Shown here one piece after another: positions 19,977-28,869 of a DNA stretch of 64,000 nt. Source of the stretch: Intrasporangium calvum DSM 43043. GTDB taxonomy: Bacteria; Actinomycetota; Actinomycetes; Actinomycetales; Dermatophilaceae. A program made the position numbers and the translations under genes. Within the stretch, counting starts at the first letter, position 1. Every line of letters starts with the position of its first letter. Where the stretch lies: positions 1,116,001 to 1,180,000 of the forward strand of contig NC_014830.1 of assembly GCF_000184685.1 (NCBI RefSeq), read 5' to 3'. The notes under the pieces were generated by a model, which saw only the letters and a program-made list of their open reading frames with translations, was not told the DNA's origin and did no database searches.

Positions 19977-20767
19977 GGGTCAGCCACCGGACCGAGACGG
20001 AGCAACGGGCCGCGCGCTCCGGAGTCGGAGGGCTCGTGTCGGGTGGCCGGGGCGAGGGCCCGAAGGCGCCACAGCTCGCGCACCTCGGTGCCGAAGGACG
20101 CGGTGAGCAGCGCGAGGGCGAGGGTCAGGGCCGCGACGAGGACCGAGGGGGCGAGCAGGTGCGTGGCCGCGACGACGAGGACGACCCCCTGGACGGCCGC
20201 CACCACCTTGCGCCACCGACGGGCGGGGACCTGGCGTCGGAGCCACGGCGCCGCCGCGGCCACAGCCAGCAGGAGGTAGCGCCACAGGCCGACGGCCAGC
20301 ACCCACCAGCCGATGCCGGGGGCGACGTGGACGCTGAGCACCAGGACCAGCAGGGCGTCGACCTCCATGTCGAAGCGCGCCCCGAGCGGCGTGACCGTCC
20401 CCGTCCGTCGCGCGACCTGCCCGTCGACCGCGTCAAGCGCCAGCGCGACCGCAGCGAGCCCCACGAGGACGGCCGTGGTCCGTGGGCTCGTCCTCGCCGG
20501 ACCACTCCACGCACCCAGCGCCTGGGCATCGGCGACGAGCGCCGTCACGGCGCAGACGAGAACCGCCCGCAGCAGGGTGACCTGGTTGGCCCGGCCGAGT
20601 CCGAGGTCGCCTCGGGCAACGAGTCCCCCGCCCAGGCTGAGGGCGACGACCGCCCCGGCGCCGACTCCCGCAACCCAGCCGGACGGGCCCAGGCCGACCA
20701 CCTCGTGCAGCGCAGCGAGGAGGCTCACGACGCCGACCATGCCCACGGCCGGCCCGGACGGGATCAT
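19973..20767 (-). CDS. CDP-alcohol phosphatidyltransferase family protein
   Basis: The 264-aa membrane enzyme carries the complete family signature DG-x2-AR-x8-G-x3-D-x3-D as DGQVARRTGTVTPLGARFDMEVD near residue 125. It has at least six helices. It would join an alcohol head group to a CDP-linked lipid or alcohol. The start is uncertain: ATG 20767, or GTG 20776 with GGAGG 4 bases upstream. It is coupled to the sulfatase-like gene and diverges from the pterin-type operon, so the two transcription units share a ~110-bp control region. Confidence 0.82.
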   Translation of the reverse strand: MIPSGPAVGMVGVVSLLAALHEVVGLGPSGWVAGVGAGAVVALSLGGGLVARGDLGLGRANQVTLLRAVLVCAVTALVADAQALGAWSGPARTSPRTTAVLVGLAAVALALDAVDGQVARRTGTVTPLGARFDMEVDALLVLVLSVHVAPGIGWWVLAVGLWRYLLLAVAAAAPWLRRQVPARRWRKVVAAVQGVVLVVAATHLLAPSVLVAALTLALALLTASFGTEVRELWRLRALAPATRHEPSDSGARGPLLRLGPVADP

Positions 20768-20869
20768 CTGTCGCACGCTACCTCCGGCCGCCGGTCCCTT
20801 GCTCCTAGGACGACAGCGGACGGCCCCGAGTTCGGCCCGGGTCGACACCTGAGTCTGCGCCGGGCTGGT

Positions 20870-20875
20870 TAGGCT
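20870..20875 (+). promoter_or_regulatory. -10 element for the pterin-type operon
   Basis: TAGGCT ends 6 bases before GTG 20882. This probably starts one transcript for the six genes to 25809. Confidence 0.5.
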
Positions 20876-20881
20876 GAGCGC

Positions 20882-21886
20882 GTGTCCACTGGCGCACGCG
20901 CGTTCTGGCTCGCCGAGCCGGGCAGGGGCGAGATCCGGGAGGTCCGGGTCCCTGACCCGGGCCCCGGCGACGTGCGGGTGCGGACACTGCGCACCGCGGT
21001 GAGCCGCGGCACCGAGACGCTGGTCTTCCGGGGCGAGGTCCCGGCCTCCCAACGCGCCGCGATGCGCGCTCCGCACCAGGAGGGCGACTTCCCGGCTCCC
21101 GTGAAGTACGGCTACCTCAACGTGGGCGTCGTCGAGGAGGGACCACCCGCTCTGACCGGCCGAACCGTCTTCTGCCTGTACCCGCACCAGACGGCGTACG
21201 TCGTGCCGACGGAGGCAGTGGTGGTCGTCCCCGAGGGGGTGCCGCCGTCTCGGGCGGTCCTGGCCGGCACCGTCGAGACCGCGGTCAACGCGCTCTGGGA
21301 CGCGCCGCCCCTGCTGGGGGACCGGGTGGCCGTGGTGGGCGGCGGCATGGTCGGGTGCTGCGTCGCCCTGCTTCTCGGCCGGTTCCCGGGAACCACGGTG
21401 ACCCTGGTCGACGCAGATCCCTCCCGTGCCAGCGTGGCCGCCCGGATCGGCGTCGGCTTCGCCCGGCCCGACGAGGACCTGTCGGCGGTGCACGGGTGTG
21501 ACCTCGTCATCCACACGAGTGCCACGTCCGCCGGGCTCCAGCTGTCGCTCGACCTCCTCGCGGCCGAGGGCACCGTGGTCGAGCTCAGCTGGTACGGCGA
21601 CGCACCGGTGCAGCTGGCCCTGGGCGGCGCCTTCCACTCGTCGCGCCTCGGCATCCGGGCGAGCCAGGTCGGGGCCGTGGCCGCCGCCCGCCGCTCGAGA
21701 TTCACGCCGACACAGCGGCTGTCGCTGGCCCTCGACCTGCTGAGGGACCCGGCCTTCGACGCCCTCCTCACCGGCTCGTCCCCGTTCGAGGAGCTGCCGA
21801 GGGTGATGGCCGGGCTCGCGGACGGCACCCTGCCCGCCATCTGTCACTCCATCACCTACGGATCGGAGCAGCCATGTTCAGCGTGA
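20882..21886 (+). CDS. Zinc-binding alcohol dehydrogenase-like oxidoreductase
   Basis: The 334-aa MDR-family protein has an N-terminal GroES-like domain ([28 protein letters not shown]). Its Rossmann half has [22 protein letters not shown] near residue 148 and [12 protein letters not shown] after it. The usual catalytic zinc GHE motif is not evident. It overlaps the PTPS-like gene by 13 bases and opens a six-gene unit. The family is often seen beside PTPS-like and glycosyltransferase genes in actinobacteria, where its substrate is not established. Confidence 0.78.
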   Translation: MSTGARAFWLAEPGRGEIREVRVPDPGPGDVRVRTLRTAVSRGTETLVFRGEVPASQRAAMRAPHQEGDFPAPVKYGYLNVGVVEEGPPALTGRTVFCLYPHQTAYVVPTEAVVVVPEGVPPSRAVLAGTVETAVNALWDAPPLLGDRVAVVGGGMVGCCVALLLGRFPGTTVTLVDADPSRASVAARIGVGFARPDEDLSAVHGCDLVIHTSATSAGLQLSLDLLAAEGTVVELSWYGDAPVQLALGGAFHSSRLGIRASQVGAVAAARRSRFTPTQRLSLALDLLRDPAFDALLTGSSPFEELPRVMAGLADGTLPAICHSITYGSEQPCSA

Positions 21887-22272
21887 CGGTGCGGGACCAC
21901 ATGATGGTCGCCCACAGCTTCCGCGGAGAGATCTTCGGACCGGCCCAGCGCCTCCACGGTGCGACCTTCGTGGTGGACGTGACCTTTCGGGGTCCGGCGC
22001 TCGACCGCGACAACGTCCTGGTCGACATCGGTCTGGCCACGAGCGAGGTCCACGAGGTCGTCAGCGACCTCAACTACCGCAACCTCGACGACGAGCCGGC
22101 CTTCGCCGGGGTCAACACCTCGGCCGAGGCGCTGGCCAAGGCCGTCGCGGACCGTGTCGCGGAGCGAGTCCACGGCGGGCGCCTGCGCGACGCCGCCCAG
22201 CAGGTCACCGAGATCTCGGTGACCCTCCGTGAGTCGCACGTCGCCTGGGCCGGCTACGAGCGGCCCTTGTGA
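21874..22272 (+). CDS. 6-pyruvoyl-tetrahydropterin synthase-like protein (QueD/PTPS fold)
   Basis: This 132-aa protein has the T-fold pattern of PTPS/Que[14 protein letters not shown], then [59 protein letters not shown], and a terminal ISVTLRES. The zinc HxH motif (HGH in QueD) reads HGA, so one ligand is changed and the chemistry may differ from QueD or true PTPS. It overlaps both neighbours. The pairing with GTP cyclohydrolase II four genes downstream suggests a GTP-derived pterin. Confidence 0.78.
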   Translation: MFSVTVRDHMMVAHSFRGEIFGPAQRLHGATFVVDVTFRGPALDRDNVLVDIGLATSEVHEVVSDLNYRNLDDEPAFAGVNTSAEALAKAVADRVAERVHGGRLRDAAQQVTEISVTLRESHVAWAGYERPL

Positions 22273-23402
22273 CCGACCTGCACCTCGTCGTCCCCAGCGC
22301 CGTGGACGACCCGGGGCGGCCGAGCGGTGGCAACACCTACGACCGTCGAGTCGCCGAGTACCTCCCGTCGCTCGGGTGGACCGTCCACGAGCATGCGATG
22401 CCGGGGGACTGGCCGCAGCCCGGGGGCAGGGCGCTCGGCACCCTGGCCCGGGTCCTGTCAGGCTTCCCCGACGGTGCGGTGCTGCTCGTCGACGGACTGG
22501 TCGCGTCGTCCGCGGCGGACGTCCTCCTCCCGGAGGCCGGGCGGCTGCGCATCGTGGTGCTGGTCCACCTGCCACTCTCCGTCATGGACGAGGGGCCGTC
22601 TCCGGGCCAGCCGCGTGACCCGTCCCGCACCGCCGATGCTGCCCGCCCCGGTGGCGGCGGCCGTCTCAGCGAAGGCGAGCGGCGAGTGCTGTCCGCGGCG
22701 GCTGCGGTCGTGGCGACGAGCGAGTGGACGCGCCGATGGCTCGTGGACCGCCTGACGCTCACCCCGGACCACGTGGTCGTCGCCCGACCGGGCGTCGACG
22801 CCGCAGCGCTGGCCCCTGGGACCGCGACGGGCGGCGAGCTGCTCTGCGTCGCAGCCGTGACCCCGGCGAAGGGCCACGACCAGCTCGTCTCCGCCCTGGC
22901 CCTCGTCGCCGACCTCGACTGGCGGTGCGTGTGTGCCGGCTCGCTGACGCTCGAACCCGACTTCGTCCATGCGGTCCGCGAGCAGGCTCGTCGGGCCGGG
23001 ATCGCGGACCGGACCGACCTCGTCGGCCCGCTCGGTCGTGCCGACCTCGACCGCGCCTACGCGGCCGCTGACCTCGTCGTGCACGCCTCCCGCGCCGAGA
23101 CCTACGGGATGGTGGTCACCGAGGCGCTCGCCCGGGGGCTCCCCGTCGTCGCGACCGCGGTGGGCGGCGTGCCGGAGACCCTGGGCACCACGCCGGAGGG
23201 GGACCGCCCGGGACTGCTGGTGGGAGCAGGTGCGACCGAAGAGCTCGGCGGCGCACTGCGACAGTGGCTCGTCGACCCCGCTCTCCGACGACGGCTTCGG
23301 TCCCTGGCCCGGCAGCGGAGGGATCAGCTGACGGAGTGGGCGCGCACGGCGCAGGAGATCTCTGAGGTCCTCCACCAAGTGAGCGGCGGTGAGCGGCGGT
23401 GA
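22269..23402 (+). CDS. Glycosyltransferase family 4
   Basis: The 377-aa GT-B enzyme starts at GTG 22269, coupled by GTGA to the PTPS-like gene. The N-terminal half has [23 protein letters not shown]. The C-terminal nucleotide-sugar half has [17 protein letters not shown] and [32 protein letters not shown], with the ExxxxGxxxxEA motif near residue 275. Donor and acceptor are unknown; the context suggests glycosylation of a pterin-like or lipid product. The stop lies within a five-unit 10-bp tandem repeat. Confidence 0.85.
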   Translation: MTDLHLVVPSAVDDPGRPSGGNTYDRRVAEYLPSLGWTVHEHAMPGDWPQPGGRALGTLARVLSGFPDGAVLLVDGLVASSAADVLLPEAGRLRIVVLVHLPLSVMDEGPSPGQPRDPSRTADAARPGGGGRLSEGERRVLSAAAAVVATSEWTRRWLVDRLTLTPDHVVVARPGVDAAALAPGTATGGELLCVAAVTPAKGHDQLVSALALVADLDWRCVCAGSLTLEPDFVHAVREQARRAGIADRTDLVGPLGRADLDRAYAAADLVVHASRAETYGMVVTEALARGLPVVATAVGGVPETLGTTPEGDRPGLLVGAGATEELGGALRQWLVDPALRRRLRSLARQRRDQLTEWARTAQEISEVLHQVSGGERR

Positions 23403-23430
23403 GCAGCGGTGAACAGCGGTGAGCGCCGGT
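23381..23430 (+). repeat. 10-bp tandem repeat, 5 units
   Basis: Five units of GAGCGGCGGT with small changes run across the stop codon of the GT4 gene. Slippage here would alter its last residues. Confidence 0.85.
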
Positions 23431-23529
23431 CACACCGGGAGCAGCAGCGCTGAACCCGATGGCCCGCCGCGACGTCATCGCTGACGAGGGGTCCACCCGG
23501 GAGCCGACGACGGAGGGCGACGGACGAGC

Positions 23530-24450
23530 ATGCGCCGCGGTCTGGATTGGGTGCGCCCGGTCAGCGGCGCCGCGATCGTCGTCGTCCTGCTGTGGCAGGT
23601 GGGGGCCGCGCCCCTGCTGGCCGCCGTGCGTCGGCTCGATGGAGGCTCCTTGGCCCTGGCGTGCACCGTCGTGGCGATGAGCACCGTGTGCTCCGCGTGG
23701 CGCTGGGTACTCGTCGCCCGTGGACTCGGTGTCGCCCTCTCTCTGCGGTCAGCCGTCGCGGCGTGCTATCGGTCGCAGTTCCTCAACCTCGCCCTACCCG
23801 GGGGCGTGCTCGGGGACGTGCACCGTGGGGTGCGTCATGGTTGCGACGTCTCGGACGTCGGCAAGGGCCTGCGCTCCGTGGTCTGGGAGCGGTCAGCCGG
23901 CCAGGTGGTCCAGGTGATGGTCGCGGTCCCCGTCCTCGTGCTCCTCCCGTCGCCCCTTCGCTCGTGGGTGCCCGCGGCCGGCGTCGCCGTGCTCGCGGGG
24001 GCGGTCGCGACGGCGCTGCTGGCCCGGACCGGGCGCATCGGCGCTCCGGCCCTCCTGCGCACCTGGCGCGCGGCGGTGTCCGAGCTCCGCGCAGGAGTGC
24101 TCGGCAGGCACACCTGGCCGGGCGTCGTCGCCGCCTCGGCAGTGGCCGTCGCCGGACACGTGGGCGTCTTCGTCATCGCAGCACGGCTGGCCGGCTCCAG
24201 CGCCACGACGTCGCGACTGCTCCCGTTGGCCCTCTTCGTGCTCCTCGCGATGACCGTGCCCTTCAACGTCGGGGGCTGGGGGGCGCGCGAAGGCGCCTCG
24301 GCGTGGGCGTTCGGCGCAGCGGGCCTCGGAGCGGCGCAGGGCTTCACGGTCGCCGTCGTCTACGGCATGCTCGTGCTCGCGGCGGCGCTGCCGGGTGCCC
24401 TGGTGCTGCTCGGGGCGTGGCCCCGCGCGGGGGCGGGGCGCCATGCCTGA
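23530..24450 (+). CDS. Flippase-like UPF0104/AglD membrane protein
   Basis: The 306-aa protein belongs to the lysylphosphatidylglycerol synthase transmembrane (UPF0104) family. It has about eight helices, with LNLALPGGVLGDVHRGVRHG near residue 90 and VPFNVGGWGAREGASAWAFG near 245, both typical. Members without the synthase domain are thought to move or help move lipid-linked molecules. It overlaps the next gene by 8 bases. A second paralog is at 33254-34468. Confidence 0.82.
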   Translation: MRRGLDWVRPVSGAAIVVVLLWQVGAAPLLAAVRRLDGGSLALACTVVAMSTVCSAWRWVLVARGLGVALSLRSAVAACYRSQFLNLALPGGVLGDVHRGVRHGCDVSDVGKGLRSVVWERSAGQVVQVMVAVPVLVLLPSPLRSWVPAAGVAVLAGAVATALLARTGRIGAPALLRTWRAAVSELRAGVLGRHTWPGVVAASAVAVAGHVGVFVIAARLAGSSATTSRLLPLALFVLLAMTVPFNVGGWGAREGASAWAFGAAGLGAAQGFTVAVVYGMLVLAAALPGALVLLGAWPRAGAGRHA

Positions 24451-25135
24451 GCGTCCCTACGTCCTCCTGAGCTGCGGCATGTCCATCGACGGGTACCTCG
24501 ACACCAGCGCCAGCAAGCGGCTCCTGCTGTCGAACGCCGCGGACTTCGACCGGGTCGACGCCGAGCGGGCGGCGTCCGACGCGATCCTCGTCGGGGCCTC
24601 CACCATCCGCAAGGACGACCCGCGCCTCCTGGTCCGCTCGCCCGAGCGGCGGGCCGACCGCGTGTCCCGCGGCTTGCCGGCATCACCGACGAAGGTGACG
24701 GTGACGAGCCACGCCGACCTCGACTGCAACGCGAGCTTCTTCACCGTCGGCGAGACCGAGAAGCTGGTCTACTGCGCCTCCGAGGCGGTGCCGGAGGCGT
24801 CCGCCCGGCTGAGCGGGGTCGCCACCGTGGTCGACGCCGGACAGCCGTGCACGATGCACCACGTCCTCGAGGACCTCCACGGCCGCGGTGTCCGCCGGCT
24901 CATGGTCGAGGGCGGCGGCACGGTCCACACCCAGCTGCTCACGGCCGACCTCGCGGACGAGCTGCAGCTCGTCGTCGCTCCGTTCTTCGTGGGCGACTCG
25001 GCCGCCTGCCGGTTCGTCGGTGACGGCGACTTCCCCTGGAACCCGGAGCGCCGGGCGACCCTGGCCGAGGTTCGCCAGATCGACGACGTGGTGATGCTCC
25101 GCTATGCGCTGTCGTCGCGCTTCGAAAGGGGATGA
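24443..25135 (+). CDS. RibD-like pyrimidine reductase
   Basis: The 230-aa protein is a stand-alone RibD C-terminal (dihydrofolate reductase-like) domain: YVLLSCGMSIDGYLDT, SDAILVGASTIRKDDPRLLVR, and RRLMVEGGGTVHTQLLTADLADELQLVVAPFFVGD. In riboflavin synthesis this domain reduces the ribosyl side chain of the GTP cyclohydrolase II product. It overlaps ribA by ATGA, which fits successive steps. There is no deaminase domain, so the deamination step is missing or done elsewhere. Confidence 0.85.
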   Translation: MPERPYVLLSCGMSIDGYLDTSASKRLLLSNAADFDRVDAERAASDAILVGASTIRKDDPRLLVRSPERRADRVSRGLPASPTKVTVTSHADLDCNASFFTVGETEKLVYCASEAVPEASARLSGVATVVDAGQPCTMHHVLEDLHGRGVRRLMVEGGGTVHTQLLTADLADELQLVVAPFFVGDSAACRFVGDGDFPWNPERRATLAEVRQIDDVVMLRYALSSRFERG

Positions 25136-25809
25136 AGGCCATGCTCCAGCCGTTCCCGGCCGCGTCGGTTCGCAACCACGTCACCGTGCCGCTCGCGTTC
25201 CCGGACGGTTTCGAGACGACGGCCAGGCTCTTCACGTTCGACGGGCTGGCCGACGGGCTCGAGCACGTCGCTCTCGGACTGGGCAGTCGCGCCGCCCCGC
25301 CTGCTCTGGGACCGGAGCCGGCGGCGCCGCTGCCGGTGCGCCTGCACAGCGAGTGCCTCACCGGAGACGTCTTCGGCAGCCAGCGGTGCGACTGCGGTGC
25401 CCAGCTCCGGGAGGCGGTGCAGGTGCTGGCGAACTCGGGCGGCTACCTGCTCTACCTGCGGCAGGAGGGCCGCGGGATCGGGCTCTACGCCAAGCTCGAG
25501 GCCTACCTGCTCCAGGACGCCGGGCTCGACACCTACCAGGCGAACGTCGCGCTCGGCTTCGAGGAGGACGAGCGTGACTACACCGTCGCCGCCCAGATGC
25601 TCCACGCCCTGGCGGTGCCGCGCGTCGAGCTGCTGAGCAACAACCCCGACAAGGCCGCGCAGCTGCGGGGACTGGGCATCGACGTGGTCCGGCGGGTGCC
25701 GACGGGCGTGCACCTGTCCGCGGCCAACGCCCACTACCTGGCGACCAAGGTGGTTCGTGGCGCGCACACCCTGGACCTCCCGCCCGACGGGCACCCCGGC
25801 CCGGCCTGA
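25132..25809 (+). CDS. ribA: GTP cyclohydrolase II
   Basis: This 225-aa protein has the GTP cyclohydrolase II zinc site HSECLTGDVFGSQRCDCGAQL near residues 65-85. The catalytic RQEGRGIGLYAKLEAYLLQ and DERDYTVAAQMLHAL follow. It opens GTP to 2,5-diamino-6-ribosylamino-4(3H)-pyrimidinone phosphate with release of formate and pyrophosphate. No other riboflavin genes (ribE, ribH, ribB) are nearby, so this copy probably serves the local pterin-type pathway. The symbol reflects family, not proven riboflavin role. Confidence 0.9.
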   Translation: MKAMLQPFPAASVRNHVTVPLAFPDGFETTARLFTFDGLADGLEHVALGLGSRAAPPALGPEPAAPLPVRLHSECLTGDVFGSQRCDCGAQLREAVQVLANSGGYLLYLRQEGRGIGLYAKLEAYLLQDAGLDTYQANVALGFEEDERDYTVAAQMLHALAVPRVELLSNNPDKAAQLRGLGIDVVRRVPTGVHLSAANAHYLATKVVRGAHTLDLPPDGHPGPA

Positions 25810-25829
25810 GGTCGGCGACGTGCGGGGGC

Positions 25830-25846
25830 GAGCCCAGCGGCATACG
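25830..25846 (+). repeat. Dispersed repeat, intergenic copy
   Basis: GAGCCCAGCGGCATACG is exact, in the gap between ribA and the SURF1 gene. Confidence 0.8.
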
Positions 25847-25945
25847 ACAGCCTCCGGATGCCCCCTCGGACCGCCACGTCGGTCCCGTGACCCGGCTGCC
25901 GGTGAAGCGGACGAGCCCCCAGTCGGCCGCCGTCGCCCCGTGACC

Positions 25946-25951
25946 TACGCT
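25946..25951 (+). promoter_or_regulatory. -10 element for SURF1-like gene
   Basis: TACGCT ends 6 bases before GTG 25958. Confidence 0.5.
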
Positions 25952-25957
25952 GGGCGG

Positions 25958-26743
25958 GTGCTCCGTGGCCTGCTCACACCCCGCTGGGTGGGCTTGACGA
26001 TCGTCATGCTCCTCGCGGTCACCGCGTGCGTCTTCCTCGGCCTCTGGCAGCTCGGCGTCGCCCAGGACGTCGGGCGCAAGGAGGCCGTCAGCGCGGCTGC
26101 CGCGCTGCCGCGTGCGCCGCTCGCCGAGGTGACGAGCCCCCACTCCGCGTTCGAGCCGGAGTTCTCGAACCGGCCGGTGAGCGCGACGGGGACGTATGCC
26201 GCTGAGCTGGGTTTCCTCGTCCCGGACCGTCGGCTGGGTGGCCGGGTCGGCTCCTGGGTGGTCGGGGCGCTGCAGACCTCGGACGGGGTGGTGCCGGTGC
26301 TCCGCGGGTTCGTCGAGGGCACCCCCGCAGCGGCCCCGGCCCCACCGCGGGGCACGGTGACGGTCCTGGGCACCTTGGGGCCCGGCGAGTCCCCGCGCCC
26401 CGGCGCCGCCCTGCCGGACGGGCAGCGCAGTGGGATCGACCTGGCCCAGCTCGTCAACGAGTGGCCCGGCGACCTCTACAACGTCGTGCTGCTGGCCGGC
26501 TCCGAGTCCGAGGGGTCCGGGGGGTCCGGCGGGTCCGGCGGGTCCGGCGGAGCCGACCCTGCCCTCACCCGGGTGCCGCCGCCCGACCTCGACACGCCGC
26601 TCAACCTCAGGAACCTCGCGTACGCGGTCCAGTGGTGGGTGTTCGGTCTGTTCGCGATGTGGATGTGGTGGAAGATGTTCCGAGCAGAGCAGCAGCCGGC
26701 CAGTTCCGAGCCGGTCGCATCGAGAGAGGACGCGCACGCGTGA
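25958..26743 (+). CDS. SURF1-family cytochrome oxidase assembly protein
   Basis: The 261-aa protein has the SURF1 layout: an N-terminal helix (residues 10-30, VGLTIVMLLAVTACVFLGLWQL), a periplasmic domain with RPVSATGTY, VPVLRGFV and WPGDLYN, and a C-terminal helix with YAVQWWVFGLFAMWMWW. SURF1 helps assemble cytochrome c oxidase. The periplasmic loop contains GSGGSGGSGGSGGA, encoded by four 9-bp units. A dispersed repeat encodes TYAAELG. Its stop overlaps the DUF3817 start as GTGA. Confidence 0.85.
   Translation: MLRGLLTPRWVGLTIVMLLAVTACVFLGLWQLGVAQDVGRKEAVSAAAALPRAPLAEVTSPHSAFEPEFSNRPVSATGTYAAELGFLVPDRRLGGRVGSWVVGALQTSDGVVPVLRGFVEGTPAAAPAPPRGTVTVLGTLGPGESPRPGAALPDGQRSGIDLAQLVNEWPGDLYNVVLLAGSESEGSGGSGGSGGSGGADPALTRVPPPDLDTPLNLRNLAYAVQWWVFGLFAMWMWWKMFRAEQQPASSEPVASREDAHA
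26193..26211 (-). repeat. Dispersed repeat, copy in SURF1 gene
   Basis: CGTATGCCGCTGAGCTGGG is the CAG variant, encoding YAAEL. Confidence 0.65.
26513..26548 (+). repeat. 9-bp tandem repeat, 4 units, in SURF1 gene
   Basis: Four GGGTCCGGC units encode a Gly-Ser linker in frame. Confidence 0.9.
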
Positions 26744-27096
26744 GCACGTACCCGACCAACCTGGCCAAGCCGAAGCAGATCCGGACGGCCCTCACCATCT
26801 ACCGGGTCATGGCGATCGTCGCCGGCATCGCGCTGTTCATCCTCATCGCCGAGATGATCATGAAGTACGGCTTCGAGCAGGAGAACTTCCTCACCGAGAA
26901 CTGGAGCTACATCCACGGCTTCATCTACATGGGCTTCGCCGCGTCGGTTGCCAACCTCGGCGTCAAGGTCGCGTGGGGCTTCAAGCGCATCGTGCTCAAC
27001 CTGCTTGCGGGCTTCGTCCCGGTCCTGCCGTGGATCGCGGAGCACCGCAACACCAAGGAGATCTCCGCGATGCTCCAGCGGGCCTACGTCGCCTGA
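26740..27096 (+). CDS. DUF3817 integral membrane protein
   Basis: The 118-aa protein matches actinobacterial DUF3817: LTIYRVMAIVAGIALFILIAEMIMKYG, WSYIHGFIYMGFA and a C-terminal LLAGFVPVLPWIAEHR, with three or four helices. It is coupled to the SURF1 gene. Function is unknown; the neighbourhood (SURF1 before, guaA after) is a common actinobacterial order. Confidence 0.85.
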   Translation: MSTYPTNLAKPKQIRTALTIYRVMAIVAGIALFILIAEMIMKYGFEQENFLTENWSYIHGFIYMGFAASVANLGVKVAWGFKRIVLNLLAGFVPVLPWIAEHRNTKEISAMLQRAYVA

Positions 27097-27108
27097 GTCA
27101 CCGGCCGA

Positions 27109-27114
27109 TAGGCT
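27109..27114 (+). promoter_or_regulatory. -10 element for guaA, leaderless
   Basis: TAGGCT ends 6 bases before GTG 27121. Confidence 0.5.
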
Positions 27115-27120
27115 TCCCGG

Positions 27121-28704
27121 GTGAGTGAAGCGCACGACCTCCAGGCCCACCCCGTCATCGTCGTCGACTTCGGCGCCCAGTACGCACAGCTGATCGCGAG
27201 GCGGGTCCGCGAGGCGCAGGTCTACAGCGAGGTGGTGCCGCACTCGATCTCGGCCGCCGAGATCCTCGCCAAGGAGCCCGCCGCGATCATCCTCTCCGGC
27301 GGGCCGAGCTCTGTCTACGAGGACGGGGCCCCGCGGCTCGACGCGGCGCTGCTCGACGCAGGCGTGCCGGTGTTCGGTATGTGCTACGGCTTCCAGGCGA
27401 TGGCTCAGGCGCTCGGCGGGACGGTGGACCGCACCGGAGCGAGGGAGTACGGCAAGACCCAGGCGTCCATCTCACGCACCGACTCCACCCTCTTCGACGG
27501 CCAGCCGGAGGAGCAGGTCGTGTGGATGTCGCACGGAGACTCGGTGGGCGAGGTTCCGGACGGCTTCCGCGTCACGGCCTCCACCCTGAGCACGCCGGTC
27601 GCCGCCTTCGAGAACGACGAGCAGCGGCTCTATGGCGTGCAGTGGCACCCCGAGGTGCTGCACTCCGAGCAGGGCCAGCGGGTGCTCGAGAACTTCCTCC
27701 GCAGGGGCGCCGGGATCACCCCCGAGTGGACGCCCGGCAACGTCGTCGACGAGCTCGTCGAGTCGATCCGGGACCAGGTCGGCGAGGACCGGGTGCTCTG
27801 TGCGCTCTCCGGCGGCGTCGACTCCTCGGTGGCGGCGGCCCTCGTCCAGCGGGCCGTCGGTGACCAGCTCACCTGCGTCTTCGTCGACCACGGGCTGCTC
27901 CGCGAGGGCGAGGCCGAGCAGGTCGAGAAGGACTTCGTCGAGGCGACCGGCGTCGACCTCGTCGTCGTCGACGCCCAGGAGCGGTTCCTCACGGCGCTCG
28001 CCGGGGTCACCGAGCCCGAGGCCAAGCGCAAGATCATCGGCGAGCAGTTCATCCGGGTCTTCGAGCAGGCCGCCCGCGACGTCGTCGGTTCGCACGCCGA
28101 CGAGGAGCACCCCGTCAAGTGGCTCGTGCAGGGCACGCTCTATCCCGATGTCGTCGAGTCGGGTGGTGGCGAGGGCGCGGCCAACATCAAGAGCCACCAC
28201 AACGTCGGTGGCCTGCCGGACGATCTGCAGTTCAAGCTGATCGAGCCGTTGCGCACCCTGTTCAAGGACGAGGTCAGGCAGGTCGGGCTCGAGCTCGGCG
28301 TGCCCGAGGTCATCGTCTGGCGACAGCCGTTCCCCGGTCCGGGGCTCGGGATCCGCATCATCGGGGCGGTCGACGCCGAGCGGCTCGCCATCCTCCGCCG
28401 CGCCGACGCCATCGCCCGCGACGAGCTGACGAAGGCGGGGCTCGACCGCGACATCTGGCAGTGCCCGGTCGTCCTCCTCGCCGACGTCCGCTCGGTCGGG
28501 GTCCAGGGCGACTTCCGCACCTACGGACACCCGGTCGTGCTGCGCCCGGTCGCCTCGGAGGACGCGATGACGGCCGACTGGGCCCGCGTCCCCTACGAGG
28601 TGCTCGCCCAGATCTCGACGCGCATCACCAACGAGGTGACCGAGGTCAACCGGGTCGTGCTCGACGTGACGAGCAAGCCCCCGGGCACCATCGAGTGGGA
28701 GTAG
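27121..28704 (+). CDS. guaA: GMP synthase (glutamine-hydrolysing)
   Basis: GuaA (527 aa) aminates XMP to GMP. The class I amidotransferase half has the nucleophile Cys in [15 protein letters not shown] near residue 85 and the partner His/Glu in QWHPEV. The ATP pyrophosphatase half has [14 protein letters not shown] near 225. The C-terminal dimerisation domain ends [13 protein letters not shown], as expected. Together with guaB it completes IMP to GMP conversion in the window. A long perfect palindrome follows the stop. Confidence 0.97.
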   Translation: MSEAHDLQAHPVIVVDFGAQYAQLIARRVREAQVYSEVVPHSISAAEILAKEPAAIILSGGPSSVYEDGAPRLDAALLDAGVPVFGMCYGFQAMAQALGGTVDRTGAREYGKTQASISRTDSTLFDGQPEEQVVWMSHGDSVGEVPDGFRVTASTLSTPVAAFENDEQRLYGVQWHPEVLHSEQGQRVLENFLRRGAGITPEWTPGNVVDELVESIRDQVGEDRVLCALSGGVDSSVAAALVQRAVGDQLTCVFVDHGLLREGEAEQVEKDFVEATGVDLVVVDAQERFLTALAGVTEPEAKRKIIGEQFIRVFEQAARDVVGSHADEEHPVKWLVQGTLYPDVVESGGGEGAANIKSHHNVGGLPDDLQFKLIEPLRTLFKDEVRQVGLELGVPEVIVWRQPFPGPGLGIRIIGAVDAERLAILRRADAIARDELTKAGLDRDIWQCPVVLLADVRSVGVQGDFRTYGHPVVLRPVASEDAMTADWARVPYEVLAQISTRITNEVTEVNRVVLDVTSKPPGTIEWE

Positions 28705-28711
28705 CCCCACC

Positions 28712-28787
28712 AATCGAAAGAGCAGTTCGTCCCCTTTCGTGCCCAAGATCGCGGCGCGGGGGTGGGGGACGAACTGCTCTTTCGATT
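28712..28787. repeat. Palindromic element A1, 23-bp perfect arms
   Basis: The arms at 28712-28734 and 28765-28787 are perfect 23-bp inverted repeats around a 30-base loop, between guaA and asnB. The left arm begins AATCGAAAGAGCAGTTCG. A degenerate relative is at 50299. It may end guaA transcription, but its length and second copy suggest a dispersed palindromic element. Confidence 0.9.
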
Positions 28788-28834
28788 CGGTCGTGGTGCG
28801 CGGGAGGGCTGGGACCGACGGGTCGAGCGGGTGC

Positions 28835-28852
28835 GAGCCCAGTGGCATACGG
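28835..28852 (+). repeat. Dispersed repeat, copy upstream of asnB
   Basis: GAGCCCAGTGGCATACGG lies 4 bases before the asnB -10 element. Confidence 0.75.
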
Positions 28853-28856
28853 CCAT

Positions 28857-28862
28857 TAGGGT
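28857..28862 (+). promoter_or_regulatory. -10 element for asnB fusion gene
   Basis: TAGGGT ends 7 bases before ATG 28870. Confidence 0.4.
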
Positions 28863-28869
28863 GTTCCGC

